Assembly (NCBI GenBank): GCA_965662355.1
Contig: CBFIHP010000011.1
Coordinates: 131,759 to 195,758, forward strand
Source: GCA-2683825 sp965662355
Lineage (GTDB): Bacteria > Planctomycetota > UBA1135 > GCA-002686595
Direction of reading: 5' to 3'
Length of the DNA: 64,000 nt
Shown in pieces: positions 18,175 to 26,374 of the stretch. Positions within the stretch are counted from its first letter, which is position 1. Every line of letters starts with the position of its first letter. The notes beneath the pieces were generated by a model. That model was not told where the DNA came from and ran no database searches. It saw only the letters and a program-made list of their open reading frames with translations. The translations under genes and the position numbers were made by a program.

Positions 18175-19740
18175 TCAACTCTTGCGCCCCGTATTTAGCA
18201 CGTTGATCGCTCGAAAGCGTGCCGGAGGGCAACCGTGACTGACCCCGTTGGACTGGCCAGGTTCACCCTTGCCATCGTAGAACGAGCCTCCCACCCAGTA
18301 GTCCTTGGGTCCGCACACCTGATCGCAGGCGTTCCAGAACTCGGGTGTTCGAGCCTGGTAGGCCACGTCCTTCAGCATCCCGACCAGCTTGCCATTCTTC
18401 ACGTGATAGAACGTCTGGCCGCCGAACTGAAAGTTGTAGCGCTGGTGATCGATGCTGTAGCTGCCACGCCCCTTGATGAGAATGGCCTCTTCGGTGTCCG
18501 CGATCAAATCGTCGATGCCCAGCTTGTTCTTGCCCGGCACTAAATTGATGTTCGGCATGCGCTGGAAGGCGACATCCTTCCAGCTTTGGGCGTAGGAGCA
18601 GCCGTAGGAAGCCGATCGTCCCAGGGACAGGGCCTGGTCGCGGGTCGTCTGGTAGTCGACGAAGATGCCGTTCTCTACCAGGAACCATTCCTTCGTCTCC
18701 ACGCCGTCGTCGTCGAAGCCACAGGTCGCCAGCGACCCCGGTGCCGTCTTCTCGGCCTCGAAGCTGACGATCGGGCTGGCGACCTGAAAGGTTCCGAGCT
18801 TGTCGGGTGTCAGGAAACTCGTCCCCGCGTAGTTGGCCTCCATGCCCATGGCCCGGTCGTACTCGGTGGGATGACCGATCGATTCGTGGATCGTCAACCA
18901 AAGGTGCGTGGGATCCAGAATCAGGTCGTACTTGCCGGGCGCGACCGAGGGCGCCGCGGCCTTCTCGAGCACATCGGACGCCGCGAGGCGCACGTCCTCG
19001 CGCCACGGGTAATTCGTGAAGTACTCGTACCCCTGACCTTGTGGGCTCGAGTAGGAATTGCGCGTCTCGAAGGTGCCGCGTTTGCGATCGACGGCGGTAA
19101 CCGTGAAGCTCGGATTGTTCCGGTGCAGCGTCTGTTCGACCACGGTGCCCTCGCTCGAGGCGAAGAGCTTGTGCTCGCGGACAAAGTCGGCGGAGGAACG
19201 ACAGAGCGTCACCCCTTCTCGCTGCAAGGCGTAGTCGTTGATCGCCAGCAAACGCTCGACCTTGTCGTTGAGATCGACATCGAACGGATCCGTTCGCACG
19301 GGCGTGTCCCAGACCGCTGTGTGGGCGGCATTGGGAGCCAGCTGGACCGGATCTTTCTGCATCCGGGCGTTGGCTCGGGCCAGAGACACCGCGCGCTGGG
19401 CGACGCGAACGAGCTCGTCCCGCTCGATCCGCGGACTGGCGGCGAAGCCCCAGGTGCCGTCGACGAGCACACGGATACCGAAACCACGATTATCGGAATC
19501 CACGAGACGGCTGACACGCTTGTCCCGGGTATCGATGCGTTGGCGCCGATGATCGGAGATGCGAATGTCCGCGTAACTGGCCCCAAAGCCCTGGGCGGCA
19601 TCAAGCCCAATCCGGGCGAGTTCGGTCAGACCCGCATCGGGATCGCGCTTGCGATGGCCGATCGTGTTCGTCTGGCAGCCCGTGGCCAGCGCCACCGAAG
19701 CGGCACCCAGCTTGAGAAGGTCGCGGCGCTTGAGACTCAT
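18175..19740 (-). CDS. tldD: TldD-family metalloprotease with Tat/lipoprotein-type signal
   Basis: 521 residues from ATG beginning MSLKRRDLL. The N-terminus looks like a twin-arginine signal with a lipobox (KRRDLLKLGA then ATGC). The body has GFGIRVLVDGTWGFAASP, the zinc motif HESIGH (HExxxH), GSLATCGFDDDGV and the C-terminal TFYHVKNGKLVGMLKDVAYQ typical of TldD. It supplies the active site of the TldD/TldE pair. The start overlaps the stop of the upstream coiled-coil gene by 4 bases. Most characterised TldD proteins are cytosolic, so export here is notable; the longer frame N-terminal to this ATG is rejected. Confidence 0.92.
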   Translation of the reverse strand: MSLKRRDLLKLGAASVALATGCQTNTIGHRKRDPDAGLTELARIGLDAAQGFGASYADIRISDHRRQRIDTRDKRVSRLVDSDNRGFGIRVLVDGTWGFAASPRIERDELVRVAQRAVSLARANARMQKDPVQLAPNAAHTAVWDTPVRTDPFDVDLNDKVERLLAINDYALQREGVTLCRSSADFVREHKLFASSEGTVVEQTLHRNNPSFTVTAVDRKRGTFETRNSYSSPQGQGYEYFTNYPWREDVRLAASDVLEKAAAPSVAPGKYDLILDPTHLWLTIHESIGHPTEYDRAMGMEANYAGTSFLTPDKLGTFQVASPIVSFEAEKTAPGSLATCGFDDDGVETKEWFLVENGIFVDYQTTRDQALSLGRSASYGCSYAQSWKDVAFQRMPNINLVPGKNKLGIDDLIADTEEAILIKGRGSYSIDHQRYNFQFGGQTFYHVKNGKLVGMLKDVAYQARTPEFWNACDQVCGPKDYWVGGSFYDGKGEPGQSNGVSHGCPPARFRAINVLNTGRKS

Positions 19741-21281
19741 CCGGACCGGCTGGTTTTCCTGGCGGAGGCTTTCTTCGCCGTTTTCTTGACGGCTTTCTTG
19801 GGAGCCTTCGGAGTCGTCTTCCCGGGCTTGCGCCCTGAACTCGAAGCCGCCTTGGTTGGCGTCAGGGACTTCGGCTTGAGCTTGGCTTTTTCCATCCACT
19901 GCTCGAGCGAAGCCTTGGTCTTCTCCAGCTGGGCGGTGACCGAACGCAGCTTCGTTCCCGCAGAACGAGCTTCGTCCTTGGCCGTCTTCAGCTCGCTCTT
20001 TCTCTCTTTCAAGGTTTCGGTCAGGCCAGCAAGTTTCGACTCCCCGCGCTCGAGCTTGGCTTCCAGAGACTTCCGCGCGCCTTCCCCCTTGGTGCGCTTC
20101 GCTTTCTCCGCTTGGAGCTCCTGAGAGAGCCTGTCGGAAACGTTCTTTCCCTCTTCGAGCGCCTGCTCGAGGCGCGAGCGAAGTTCGTCCAGCGCCTCGC
20201 CGCGACGGGCGAGCTCTTCGGTCAGGCGATCCTGTTCCGCGACGAGCTCCGCCTCGCGTTCCTTGTGGGTTTCGACTCCTGCAGTGAGCTCTCCCTGGAA
20301 CTGTTCCTCTAGCTGCGCTTCGAGAGCTTTGACGTTCTCCCCATTCGATTCGATCAGATCGAGGCGTCGCGTTTCCCATTCCGCCTCGCTGACGAGGCGT
20401 GACTCGTCCGCTTCACGCTGCAAGGTCTCGATACGCTCGTTCGCGGCGGCCTGGATCTTCAGCGCTTGCTCTTGACCCTCCGCTTCGGCGGAGGCCCGGA
20501 GCTCTTCTAAATCCTTGTTCCTGGTGAAGTGCAGCTCTTCGAGCCTGGTTGCATGCGTGCCCACGCGCTCGCGCAGTTCCTGCAACTGCGCATCGCGCTC
20601 GAGGAGAGTCTCTTCACGCCTGGACAAGGTCTCGCCTCGTTCTTGCAACGTGCGGCGCAGGGCCACCTCGGATTCCGCCTGTCGCTTGCGTTCGGATTCG
20701 CGCTCGGAAGCAATTTCCGTCCCTTCCTTTTCGCGAATCTCATACAACTCCGCCAGGTTGGCTTCCGCGACCCCTGCTCGTTCCTTTTCCTCCACGAGGC
20801 TCTGGTTCAACTCCTCGAGGCGGTGATCCAGTACGTCCCGTGCCTCCGAGATCTCCTTGCCCTGGGCCTCAGCCTCACGGGCACGCCGTTGCACCCCCTC
20901 GGCGGTGCCGGAAAGTTCATCCAACTCGAGGGTCAGCTCTTCCTCATGGCGCTGGCCGACCTCGAGCTGGTCCTTCTGGACGGCAAGGTCCTTGTGTGCC
21001 ACTGAAAGCGAGTTGTGTGCGTCTTGCAGTTCGAGCCGTAAACGCTCGATCTCCAAGTCGTTGGACTCGAAACGCTCGCTGTACGAGCGCATCTGCACCT
21101 GGTTCTCGTTCAGCTTCTTGATCGCCGAGTCGGCGTCCTGCTCGGCCAGCTGAACCCTGCGAGAGAAGAGCTCGGCATGCCTCCTCCTCTCGGAGAGGTG
21201 TCGCCGCCCCCGGAAGAACCAACCCACTCCCCCGGCTCCGCCGAGGGTCACGCCCGCCATCACCCACTCGTAGAAAATCAT
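19737..21281 (-). CDS. Membrane-anchored coiled-coil protein with lysine-rich histone-H1-like tail
   Basis: 514 residues from ATG beginning MIFYEWVM (an in-frame TTG 21 bases upstream is an alternative). One N-terminal membrane helix (VMAGVTLGGAGGVGWFF) is followed by ~400 residues of nearly continuous Glu/Leu/Arg-rich heptads without prolines, i.e. a long coiled coil. The last ~50 residues switch to a Lys/Ala/Thr/Pro-rich tail with repeated KKAVKK and KKTAKKA motifs like bacterial histone-H1-like proteins. This suggests an inner-membrane-anchored rod with a polyanion-binding end. No family recognised. It is the first gene of the operon with tldD and tldE. Confidence 0.82.
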   Translation of the reverse strand: MIFYEWVMAGVTLGGAGGVGWFFRGRRHLSERRRHAELFSRRVQLAEQDADSAIKKLNENQVQMRSYSERFESNDLEIERLRLELQDAHNSLSVAHKDLAVQKDQLEVGQRHEEELTLELDELSGTAEGVQRRAREAEAQGKEISEARDVLDHRLEELNQSLVEEKERAGVAEANLAELYEIREKEGTEIASERESERKRQAESEVALRRTLQERGETLSRREETLLERDAQLQELRERVGTHATRLEELHFTRNKDLEELRASAEAEGQEQALKIQAAANERIETLQREADESRLVSEAEWETRRLDLIESNGENVKALEAQLEEQFQGELTAGVETHKEREAELVAEQDRLTEELARRGEALDELRSRLEQALEEGKNVSDRLSQELQAEKAKRTKGEGARKSLEAKLERGESKLAGLTETLKERKSELKTAKDEARSAGTKLRSVTAQLEKTKASLEQWMEKAKLKPKSLTPTKAASSSGRKPGKTTPKAPKKAVKKTAKKASARKTSRSG

Positions 21282-21445
21282 CTGGTGTACCCGGGTGTGC
21301 AACCTCCCTGGCTGGGGGTGTTTTAGCCAGAACCGCCCCCCGGGCGCCAGCGGGAATCGGGCTAAAGACCGGGCTTCTGGCGTGCCGAGGGTGGGGCGAC
21401 CCGGGTCGACTTCGTGCCTACCTGCCCCTCGACCGGCCAGCCCAT

Positions 21446-22483
21446 ATGACCAGCCAAGCGACCAAGGACGAGAAGAACGCCCCGGCGGGCGATCTCGGCG
21501 GCCCCCGCCAGCGTCTGTCGACGCAGCAGATGCTGCATCTCATGCGCCTGGAGGCCGATCGAGCCTTCCGGCACGGCTACCCGATCAGCTCCCTGGTAAT
21601 GGGACTGGATCCTCTCCCGGAGAGCGTCGACCCGGAACTCAACAGGGTGATCATGCCGCTGCTCTTCAAGGAGTTGAAAAGCGTCGCATTCGCCCGAGAT
21701 ATCCGGGGCATGGGCGTCTGGACCGAAGACCTCGTCCTCGGGGTTTTCCCCCACGTGGACCCCGAGGGCCTCGAGGAGCTGGCGGAGAGCCTTTTGAATG
21801 CCGTCCGCCACATCGACAGCCTGGAGCTCCCCGACGGTCTCCGTGTCACCGCATCGATCGGTATCTCACACAACCTCCACGCCGATTCGAAGTCCTTCGA
21901 GTTGCTGGTGGAGGAAGCCGAGACCGGCATGGGCCTGTCCGAAGCCGGCGGCGGCGACCGTGTCACACAAGCGCGCGATATCGAGCGTGAAATAGACCGC
22001 CTGCGCGAAGAAGTCGACAGGCAGCTAGCGGAGCTGAGCGAGTTTCAGGAGAGAGCGTTCGGCGACATCGAAGACACCGACGAGCTCTGGGGCAAGCAGC
22101 TCATCGATAAGGTCATGGCCCTTTTCGATCGCGAACCCGACAAGAACGAGGCGCTCTTTCGTGTCGAGAAGGAAATCATCGCGCTCCTGCGTTATGAAAT
22201 CGGCGTCTGGCGCGAGTCCTCCGCAGGCGCGGATGTCGTCGAGGCCAAGCGAACCATCGAGAACCTCGAGCGCCGTGTCCACAAGCTGACGGCCAGCCTC
22301 GGCCTGACCGAGAAGGAATTGGTGAAGGTCGCGGCCATGAAGAACATCGACCTCGGTGTGTCGTCCATCTACGGTTCCGTTCAGGGACTGACGGCAGACA
22401 CCGAGAACCTCGAGCAGAAGAAGGAGATGCTCAAGAACATCTTCGTAGCCAACCTCGCACTGCGTGAGCAAACGGCTTCGTAG
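21446..22483 (+). CDS. Degenerate GGDEF-like domain protein with C-terminal coiled coil
   Basis: 345 residues from ATG beginning MTSQATKD. Residues ~25-175 follow the GGDEF (diguanylate cyclase) topology: a MLHLMRLEADRAFRHGYPISSLVMGLD start, VTASIGIS in the usual late strand and GGGDRV near the end. The active-site loop expected as GGDEF reads MGVWTED, so no cyclase activity is expected. Residues ~175-345 are charged helices, partly coiled coil (LEREIDRLREEVDR type heptads, ENLEQKKEMLKN). It is followed after 51 bases by the MamK-like actin gene on the same strand, so a role in positioning or regulating that filament is a fair inference. Confidence 0.78.
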   Translation: MTSQATKDEKNAPAGDLGGPRQRLSTQQMLHLMRLEADRAFRHGYPISSLVMGLDPLPESVDPELNRVIMPLLFKELKSVAFARDIRGMGVWTEDLVLGVFPHVDPEGLEELAESLLNAVRHIDSLELPDGLRVTASIGISHNLHADSKSFELLVEEAETGMGLSEAGGGDRVTQARDIEREIDRLREEVDRQLAELSEFQERAFGDIEDTDELWGKQLIDKVMALFDREPDKNEALFRVEKEIIALLRYEIGVWRESSAGADVVEAKRTIENLERRVHKLTASLGLTEKELVKVAAMKNIDLGVSSIYGSVQGLTADTENLEQKKEMLKNIFVANLALREQTAS

Positions 22484-22534
22484 AGGAACGAGTCCCAGCG
22501 CCAGAGAAAAGCTGGCCAACAACAAACCTTAATC

Positions 22535-23665
22535 ATGACTGACAACGACGAAGAATACCCGACCTACGAAGAAGGCGACCACGAGGGATCCACTTCGGTC
22601 GAAAGCGGCCCGATCAAGGCCAACTTCACCGCGAAGAAGAGCGAGGGCGTGCTCTACCTGGGCATCGACCTCGGCACTTCCCGTACCTCCGTCTCGGCCA
22701 GCAATGGTGTGCGCGACACCGTCGCGTCCTACGTAGGCTATCCGAAGGACGTCGTCTCCTTGAAGCTCCTCAAGAAGGATGTTCTCTTCGGTGACGAGGC
22801 CATCAAGAACCGCCTCTCCCTGGACTTCTACCGCCCGCTCGAACACGGCGTCCTGAAGTGCAGCGAAGGCGACTCCAGCGAAGATGGCAATGTCAAGGCA
22901 GCCCGCGACCTGATCCGCGAGATCATTCGCCTTGCCAAGCCGCGCAAGGACGAGCTGATCTACGGCGTCATCGGCGCTCCGGCACAGGCCTCGATCAACA
23001 ACAAGGACGCCATCATCCAGGCGGCCAAGGAGACGGTCGACTCGGTCATGCTCTGCTCCGAGCCTTTCTCCGTCGCCTACGGCCTTGACATGCTCGACGA
23101 CGTGCTCGTCATCGACATCGGCGCCGGCACCACCGACCTCTGCCGTATGCACGGTACGATGCCGGAAGAGTCCGACCAGATCACCGTCACCCACGCGGGT
23201 GACTGGATCGACCATCGCCTCTCGGAACTTCTCGCCGAGCACCACCCCGAGGCCCAGTTCACCATCCACATGGTGAAAGAGATGAAGGAGCGTTATGGCT
23301 GCGTCTCCGAAAATGCCGAGCCGGCCATCGTGAAGCTGCCTGTCAACGGTAAGCCCACGGACTTCGACATCACCGAGCTCATGAACGAAGCCTGCAACGG
23401 CATCGTGCCCACCATCGTCGAAGGCCTCGGCAAGCTGATCTCGACCTTCGATCCGGAATTCCAGGCGCGCTTGAAGGAGCGTGTGCTTCTCGCCGGCGGC
23501 GGCTCCCAGATCCGTGGTCTGGATACCGCCATCGAAAAAGAGATGCACAACCTTCTGGGCACCGGCAAGGTCATCCGCATCGAGGAGCCGGTCTACGGCG
23601 GCGCCAATGGCGCGCTCAAGATCGCCCACGACATGCCGGCCGAGTACTGGGAAAAACTCAAGTAG
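22535..23665 (+). CDS. mamK: MamK-like bacterial actin (filament-forming ATPase)
   Basis: 376 residues. The first ~35 residues are acidic; the actin/Hsp70 ATPase fold follows with phosphate-1 LGIDLGTSRTS, IGAPAQAS, phosphate-2 VIDIGAGTTDL, and adenosine motif VLLAGGGSQIRGL. The AxYVGYPKDVVSLKLL segment, the SEPFSVAYGLDML segment and the C-terminal EYWEKL closely follow MamK of magnetotactic bacteria rather than MreB (for example no membrane-insertion loop is evident). MamK filaments position magnetosomes; whether a magnetosome exists here is unknown since no mam genes are in the window. The pseudo-GGDEF gene upstream is its likely partner. Confidence 0.87.
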   Translation: MTDNDEEYPTYEEGDHEGSTSVESGPIKANFTAKKSEGVLYLGIDLGTSRTSVSASNGVRDTVASYVGYPKDVVSLKLLKKDVLFGDEAIKNRLSLDFYRPLEHGVLKCSEGDSSEDGNVKAARDLIREIIRLAKPRKDELIYGVIGAPAQASINNKDAIIQAAKETVDSVMLCSEPFSVAYGLDMLDDVLVIDIGAGTTDLCRMHGTMPEESDQITVTHAGDWIDHRLSELLAEHHPEAQFTIHMVKEMKERYGCVSENAEPAIVKLPVNGKPTDFDITELMNEACNGIVPTIVEGLGKLISTFDPEFQARLKERVLLAGGGSQIRGLDTAIEKEMHNLLGTGKVIRIEEPVYGGANGALKIAHDMPAEYWEKLK

Positions 23666-23680
23666 ACATCCAAGGCAAAA

Positions 23681-23751
23681 CCGGTCGCTGAGCTTCTCGA
23701 CGACCGGGGGCTCGTTCGAGCAGCCCGATCCTCAGCGAGGGTCGGGCTGCT
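23681..23751. terminator. Two hairpins between convergent mamK-like and kinase genes
   Basis: A 7-bp inverted repeat CCGGTCG/CGACCGG occupies 23681-23687 and 23701-23707. A longer hairpin follows, with arms AGCAGCCCGA at 23719-23728 and TCGGGCTGCT at 23742-23751; the inner bases CCTC/GAGG can extend the stem. It is followed by TTTC on the + strand and overlaps the stop codon of the kinase on the - strand. The position between convergent genes fits a terminator serving the mamK-like transcript, possibly both. The T-run is short, so intrinsic termination is likely but not certain. Confidence 0.6.
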
Positions 23752-26350
23752 TTCGTGCCGTGCCCGCCAACCATAGCTCGATCTCCTGAAAGAGATCGTC
23801 CTTGCCCTGCAGCCGTCCTAGCTCCTCTACCGCTCGCCACTGCAGAAGAGCGAGGCGCATGTCTTCCTCGTCCACGTGTCCGGATTCGAGGGCACGTTCC
23901 CACGCACCGAACTCCACCTCGAGCCAGCGCACGGCCTCTTCGTGTAGCAGCTCTGCACCGGCCTGGCGCGAGCCGACGACGTGGGCCGCGGACAAAGCCG
24001 CTCGAAAGCCATGTCCCTCGCGCAGCCGGGGAAAGCGACCGCTCTCGTCAAAGGCGCTGCGATAGATCGCCGTTGCGCTCTCGAACAGACCTTCATCGTG
24101 ACACAAGCCCGCGATTGCGAAACGCTCATCGATGCTGGTCTCGAAGGCACCGGAGACAAAGCCCCCGAGCAGCTCATCGTCCAGCAAGCGCAGGACTTCG
24201 GCTGAATCGGGATACTCCGCTCCGGACAAACTGCGTTCGAGAGCGTAGAGCCCATCCCGCGGACGGCCGTTCTCCAGGAGCAGGTAGGCCAGGGTAGCGT
24301 TCCATTCGGAACGCTCGGCCTGGCTGAGTTCTCCTGCGGCGTATGGCAGCGCGGCCTGGATCGCATTGATGGCAGCCCGCTCTTGATGCAGTCCAAGGTA
24401 AGCCCGGGCCAACAGGACCTGGGCCCGCCCGGATTGCGGGTCCCTGGAGACCACTTTCCTCAGCACGGCCTCGGCTTCGCCCCATAGCTTCGCTTGCAGG
24501 TAGGCGGCGCCCAACATGCGACGGGCCTCTTGCGAATCGGGCCATTGGCTGACGACGATTCCGAAGGCCCGGATGGCGGAGGCGCTGGAGCCCTGGGCGA
24601 GGTAGACGCGCCCGAGGTCGAAGCGCAGCGAGACGTCCGCCGGGCCCTGCTTCAAGGCCGCTTCGTAGGCCCGGGAAGCACGCTCGTAGTCACCGCCTTG
24701 CCACAGAAGGTGGCCCTGTAGCGCAAGCCGCCTCGCACCGGCGCTGCCCAGCTCTTGCTCGAGTAGGCTCAAGGCCGACTCACGATCACCGTGATCGACC
24801 GCCGCGGCGGCCAGGTGCAAGCGCGCTTGCTCGTCTCCTGGATCCTTGTCGAGCCGCTGGCGATACGTCGCGGTCGCCGCCTCAAGCCAGGCCTCGTCGC
24901 GTAGCGGGACGACCCCCCGTGGCGGCCAGTAGCCGTCCGGCCCCGGTGCGCTCCGCGCCAGGCTCTCCAGAGCCTCGTCCGCGAAGGTCTGGTCCAAGAA
25001 GCCGCGTAACTGGATGGCCTCGAGCTGGAAGGCCCCGAGCTTCGCCTCCCGCGCCAGGGCAAGGGCCAGCTGTTCCTCGGCCTCAATACGCAACTTCTGA
25101 TGCGCGTACGCGCGTAGATCCGCCCGGTTCTTCCAGGTGAGGCTCTGAGCAATCACAGCCAGAGACAACAGAACCCCGAGCACGATCAGGATCGAATTGC
25201 GTGCATGGCCCTTGCGCACACGCTCGACCGCGTCCTTGCGCAAGCGCGACAGGTTGCGCGTCTTCGGCACTTCCATGCAGGCCCGCAGATCCTCCGCGAG
25301 AAGCATGACACTCTCGTAGCGATCCTCGACGCGCGGGGCCATGGCCCGCTCACAGGTAGCGATCAGATCCGAAGTCACGTTCGGCGAGATGTAGTGCACG
25401 GGCGTGGGCGGCCCCATGAGGATCGCATTGACCACTGCCAGCGTGGGACGCTCGTGCGCTTCGTCATAGTAGGGTGGATCACCGCTCAAGAGCTCGTAGA
25501 GAATCGCTCCGATAGCATAGATGTCGCAGTGTGGCCCGATCCCCTCGCGACGCCCTCGGGCCTGCTCGGGCGACATGTACCAGGGAGTGCCGATGATGCG
25601 ACCGTCGGTCGTCTTGCCGATGCTCGGGCTGTCTCCAGCCTGGCAGGCCAGCTCCGTTTCGCCCCCCGCAACCTCGTCCCATGAACTGGGAGCGGATTCC
25701 ACTCGAGCGAGCCCCCAGTCCATCACGAAGACCTCACCAAAGCGCCCGACCATGATGTTCGCGGGCTTCAGGTCGCGGTGGGTCACGCCCTTGCTGTGGG
25801 CGTACGCCATGGCCTCGCAAACCCGCAGGAGCAGGCCGACAGCGCGCATGCGCGTCCACCCCTCCTGGCCGTCGCGAACCTTCTCGAAGACACTGGCCAG
25901 GCTCTCGCCCTTGACGAGCTTCATCGTGAAGTACGGTCGACCGTCCTCGTCCAGGCCCAGCTCGTGAACAGGCACGATGCCGGGGTGATCCAGCTGGCCC
26001 GTGATCTGGGCTTCCTCGAGAAAGCGCCCGAGCTCGCGTGGGCTCAACGGCCGATCCGCGCTGTGAAACACCCGCCCTGGAAGCATGACCTTCATGGCCA
26101 GCTCGCGGCTCAAGGACTCGTCCCAGACACGCAACACCGTGCCCTGCCCGCCACGCGCGACCTCGCCTTCGACCTGGTAGCGTCCGGGTCCCCGCGAGCG
26201 CTCGAGCAGCTCGAGCGCCGCGGCGGAGAACTCCGCATGGCGCTCGGCGGAGAGATCATCCGAAAGCGAGCGCAAGACCGCGCTCCAGCGCGGATCGGGC
26301 TCGTCCTCGGGAGGACCGACCACGGTCGAGTCTCTGGGATCGGCGGGCAT
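23732..26350 (-). CDS. Membrane-anchored Ser/Thr protein kinase with C-terminal TPR region
   Basis: 872 residues. The kinase domain spans ~57-370: glycine loop ARGGQGTVLRV, VAIK-type lysine in LAMKVML, catalytic loop HRDLKPANIMVG, metal motif DWG (MDWGLARVE, replacing DFG as often in planctomycete kinases), and GTPWYMSPEQARG. A membrane helix follows (NSILIVLGVLLSLAVIAQSL). The remaining ~450 residues are TPR-like helical repeats (GDYERASRAYEAALKQGPADVSLRFDLGR pattern). The kinase is thus cytosolic and the TPR region probably on the other side of the membrane. All catalytic residues are present. Targets unknown; it is not adjacent to an evident sigma factor gene. Confidence 0.93.
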   Translation of the reverse strand: MPADPRDSTVVGPPEDEPDPRWSAVLRSLSDDLSAERHAEFSAAALELLERSRGPGRYQVEGEVARGGQGTVLRVWDESLSRELAMKVMLPGRVFHSADRPLSPRELGRFLEEAQITGQLDHPGIVPVHELGLDEDGRPYFTMKLVKGESLASVFEKVRDGQEGWTRMRAVGLLLRVCEAMAYAHSKGVTHRDLKPANIMVGRFGEVFVMDWGLARVESAPSSWDEVAGGETELACQAGDSPSIGKTTDGRIIGTPWYMSPEQARGRREGIGPHCDIYAIGAILYELLSGDPPYYDEAHERPTLAVVNAILMGPPTPVHYISPNVTSDLIATCERAMAPRVEDRYESVMLLAEDLRACMEVPKTRNLSRLRKDAVERVRKGHARNSILIVLGVLLSLAVIAQSLTWKNRADLRAYAHQKLRIEAEEQLALALAREAKLGAFQLEAIQLRGFLDQTFADEALESLARSAPGPDGYWPPRGVVPLRDEAWLEAATATYRQRLDKDPGDEQARLHLAAAAVDHGDRESALSLLEQELGSAGARRLALQGHLLWQGGDYERASRAYEAALKQGPADVSLRFDLGRVYLAQGSSASAIRAFGIVVSQWPDSQEARRMLGAAYLQAKLWGEAEAVLRKVVSRDPQSGRAQVLLARAYLGLHQERAAINAIQAALPYAAGELSQAERSEWNATLAYLLLENGRPRDGLYALERSLSGAEYPDSAEVLRLLDDELLGGFVSGAFETSIDERFAIAGLCHDEGLFESATAIYRSAFDESGRFPRLREGHGFRAALSAAHVVGSRQAGAELLHEEAVRWLEVEFGAWERALESGHVDEEDMRLALLQWRAVEELGRLQGKDDLFQEIELWLAGTARKQPDPR

Positions 26351-26374
26351 GGGCCCCCGATCCTAAGCCGCAGG

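Noticed and set aside
22535..23665. Calling the actin gene mreB
   Set aside because: The specific motifs follow MamK, and no mreC/mreD genes are adjacent.
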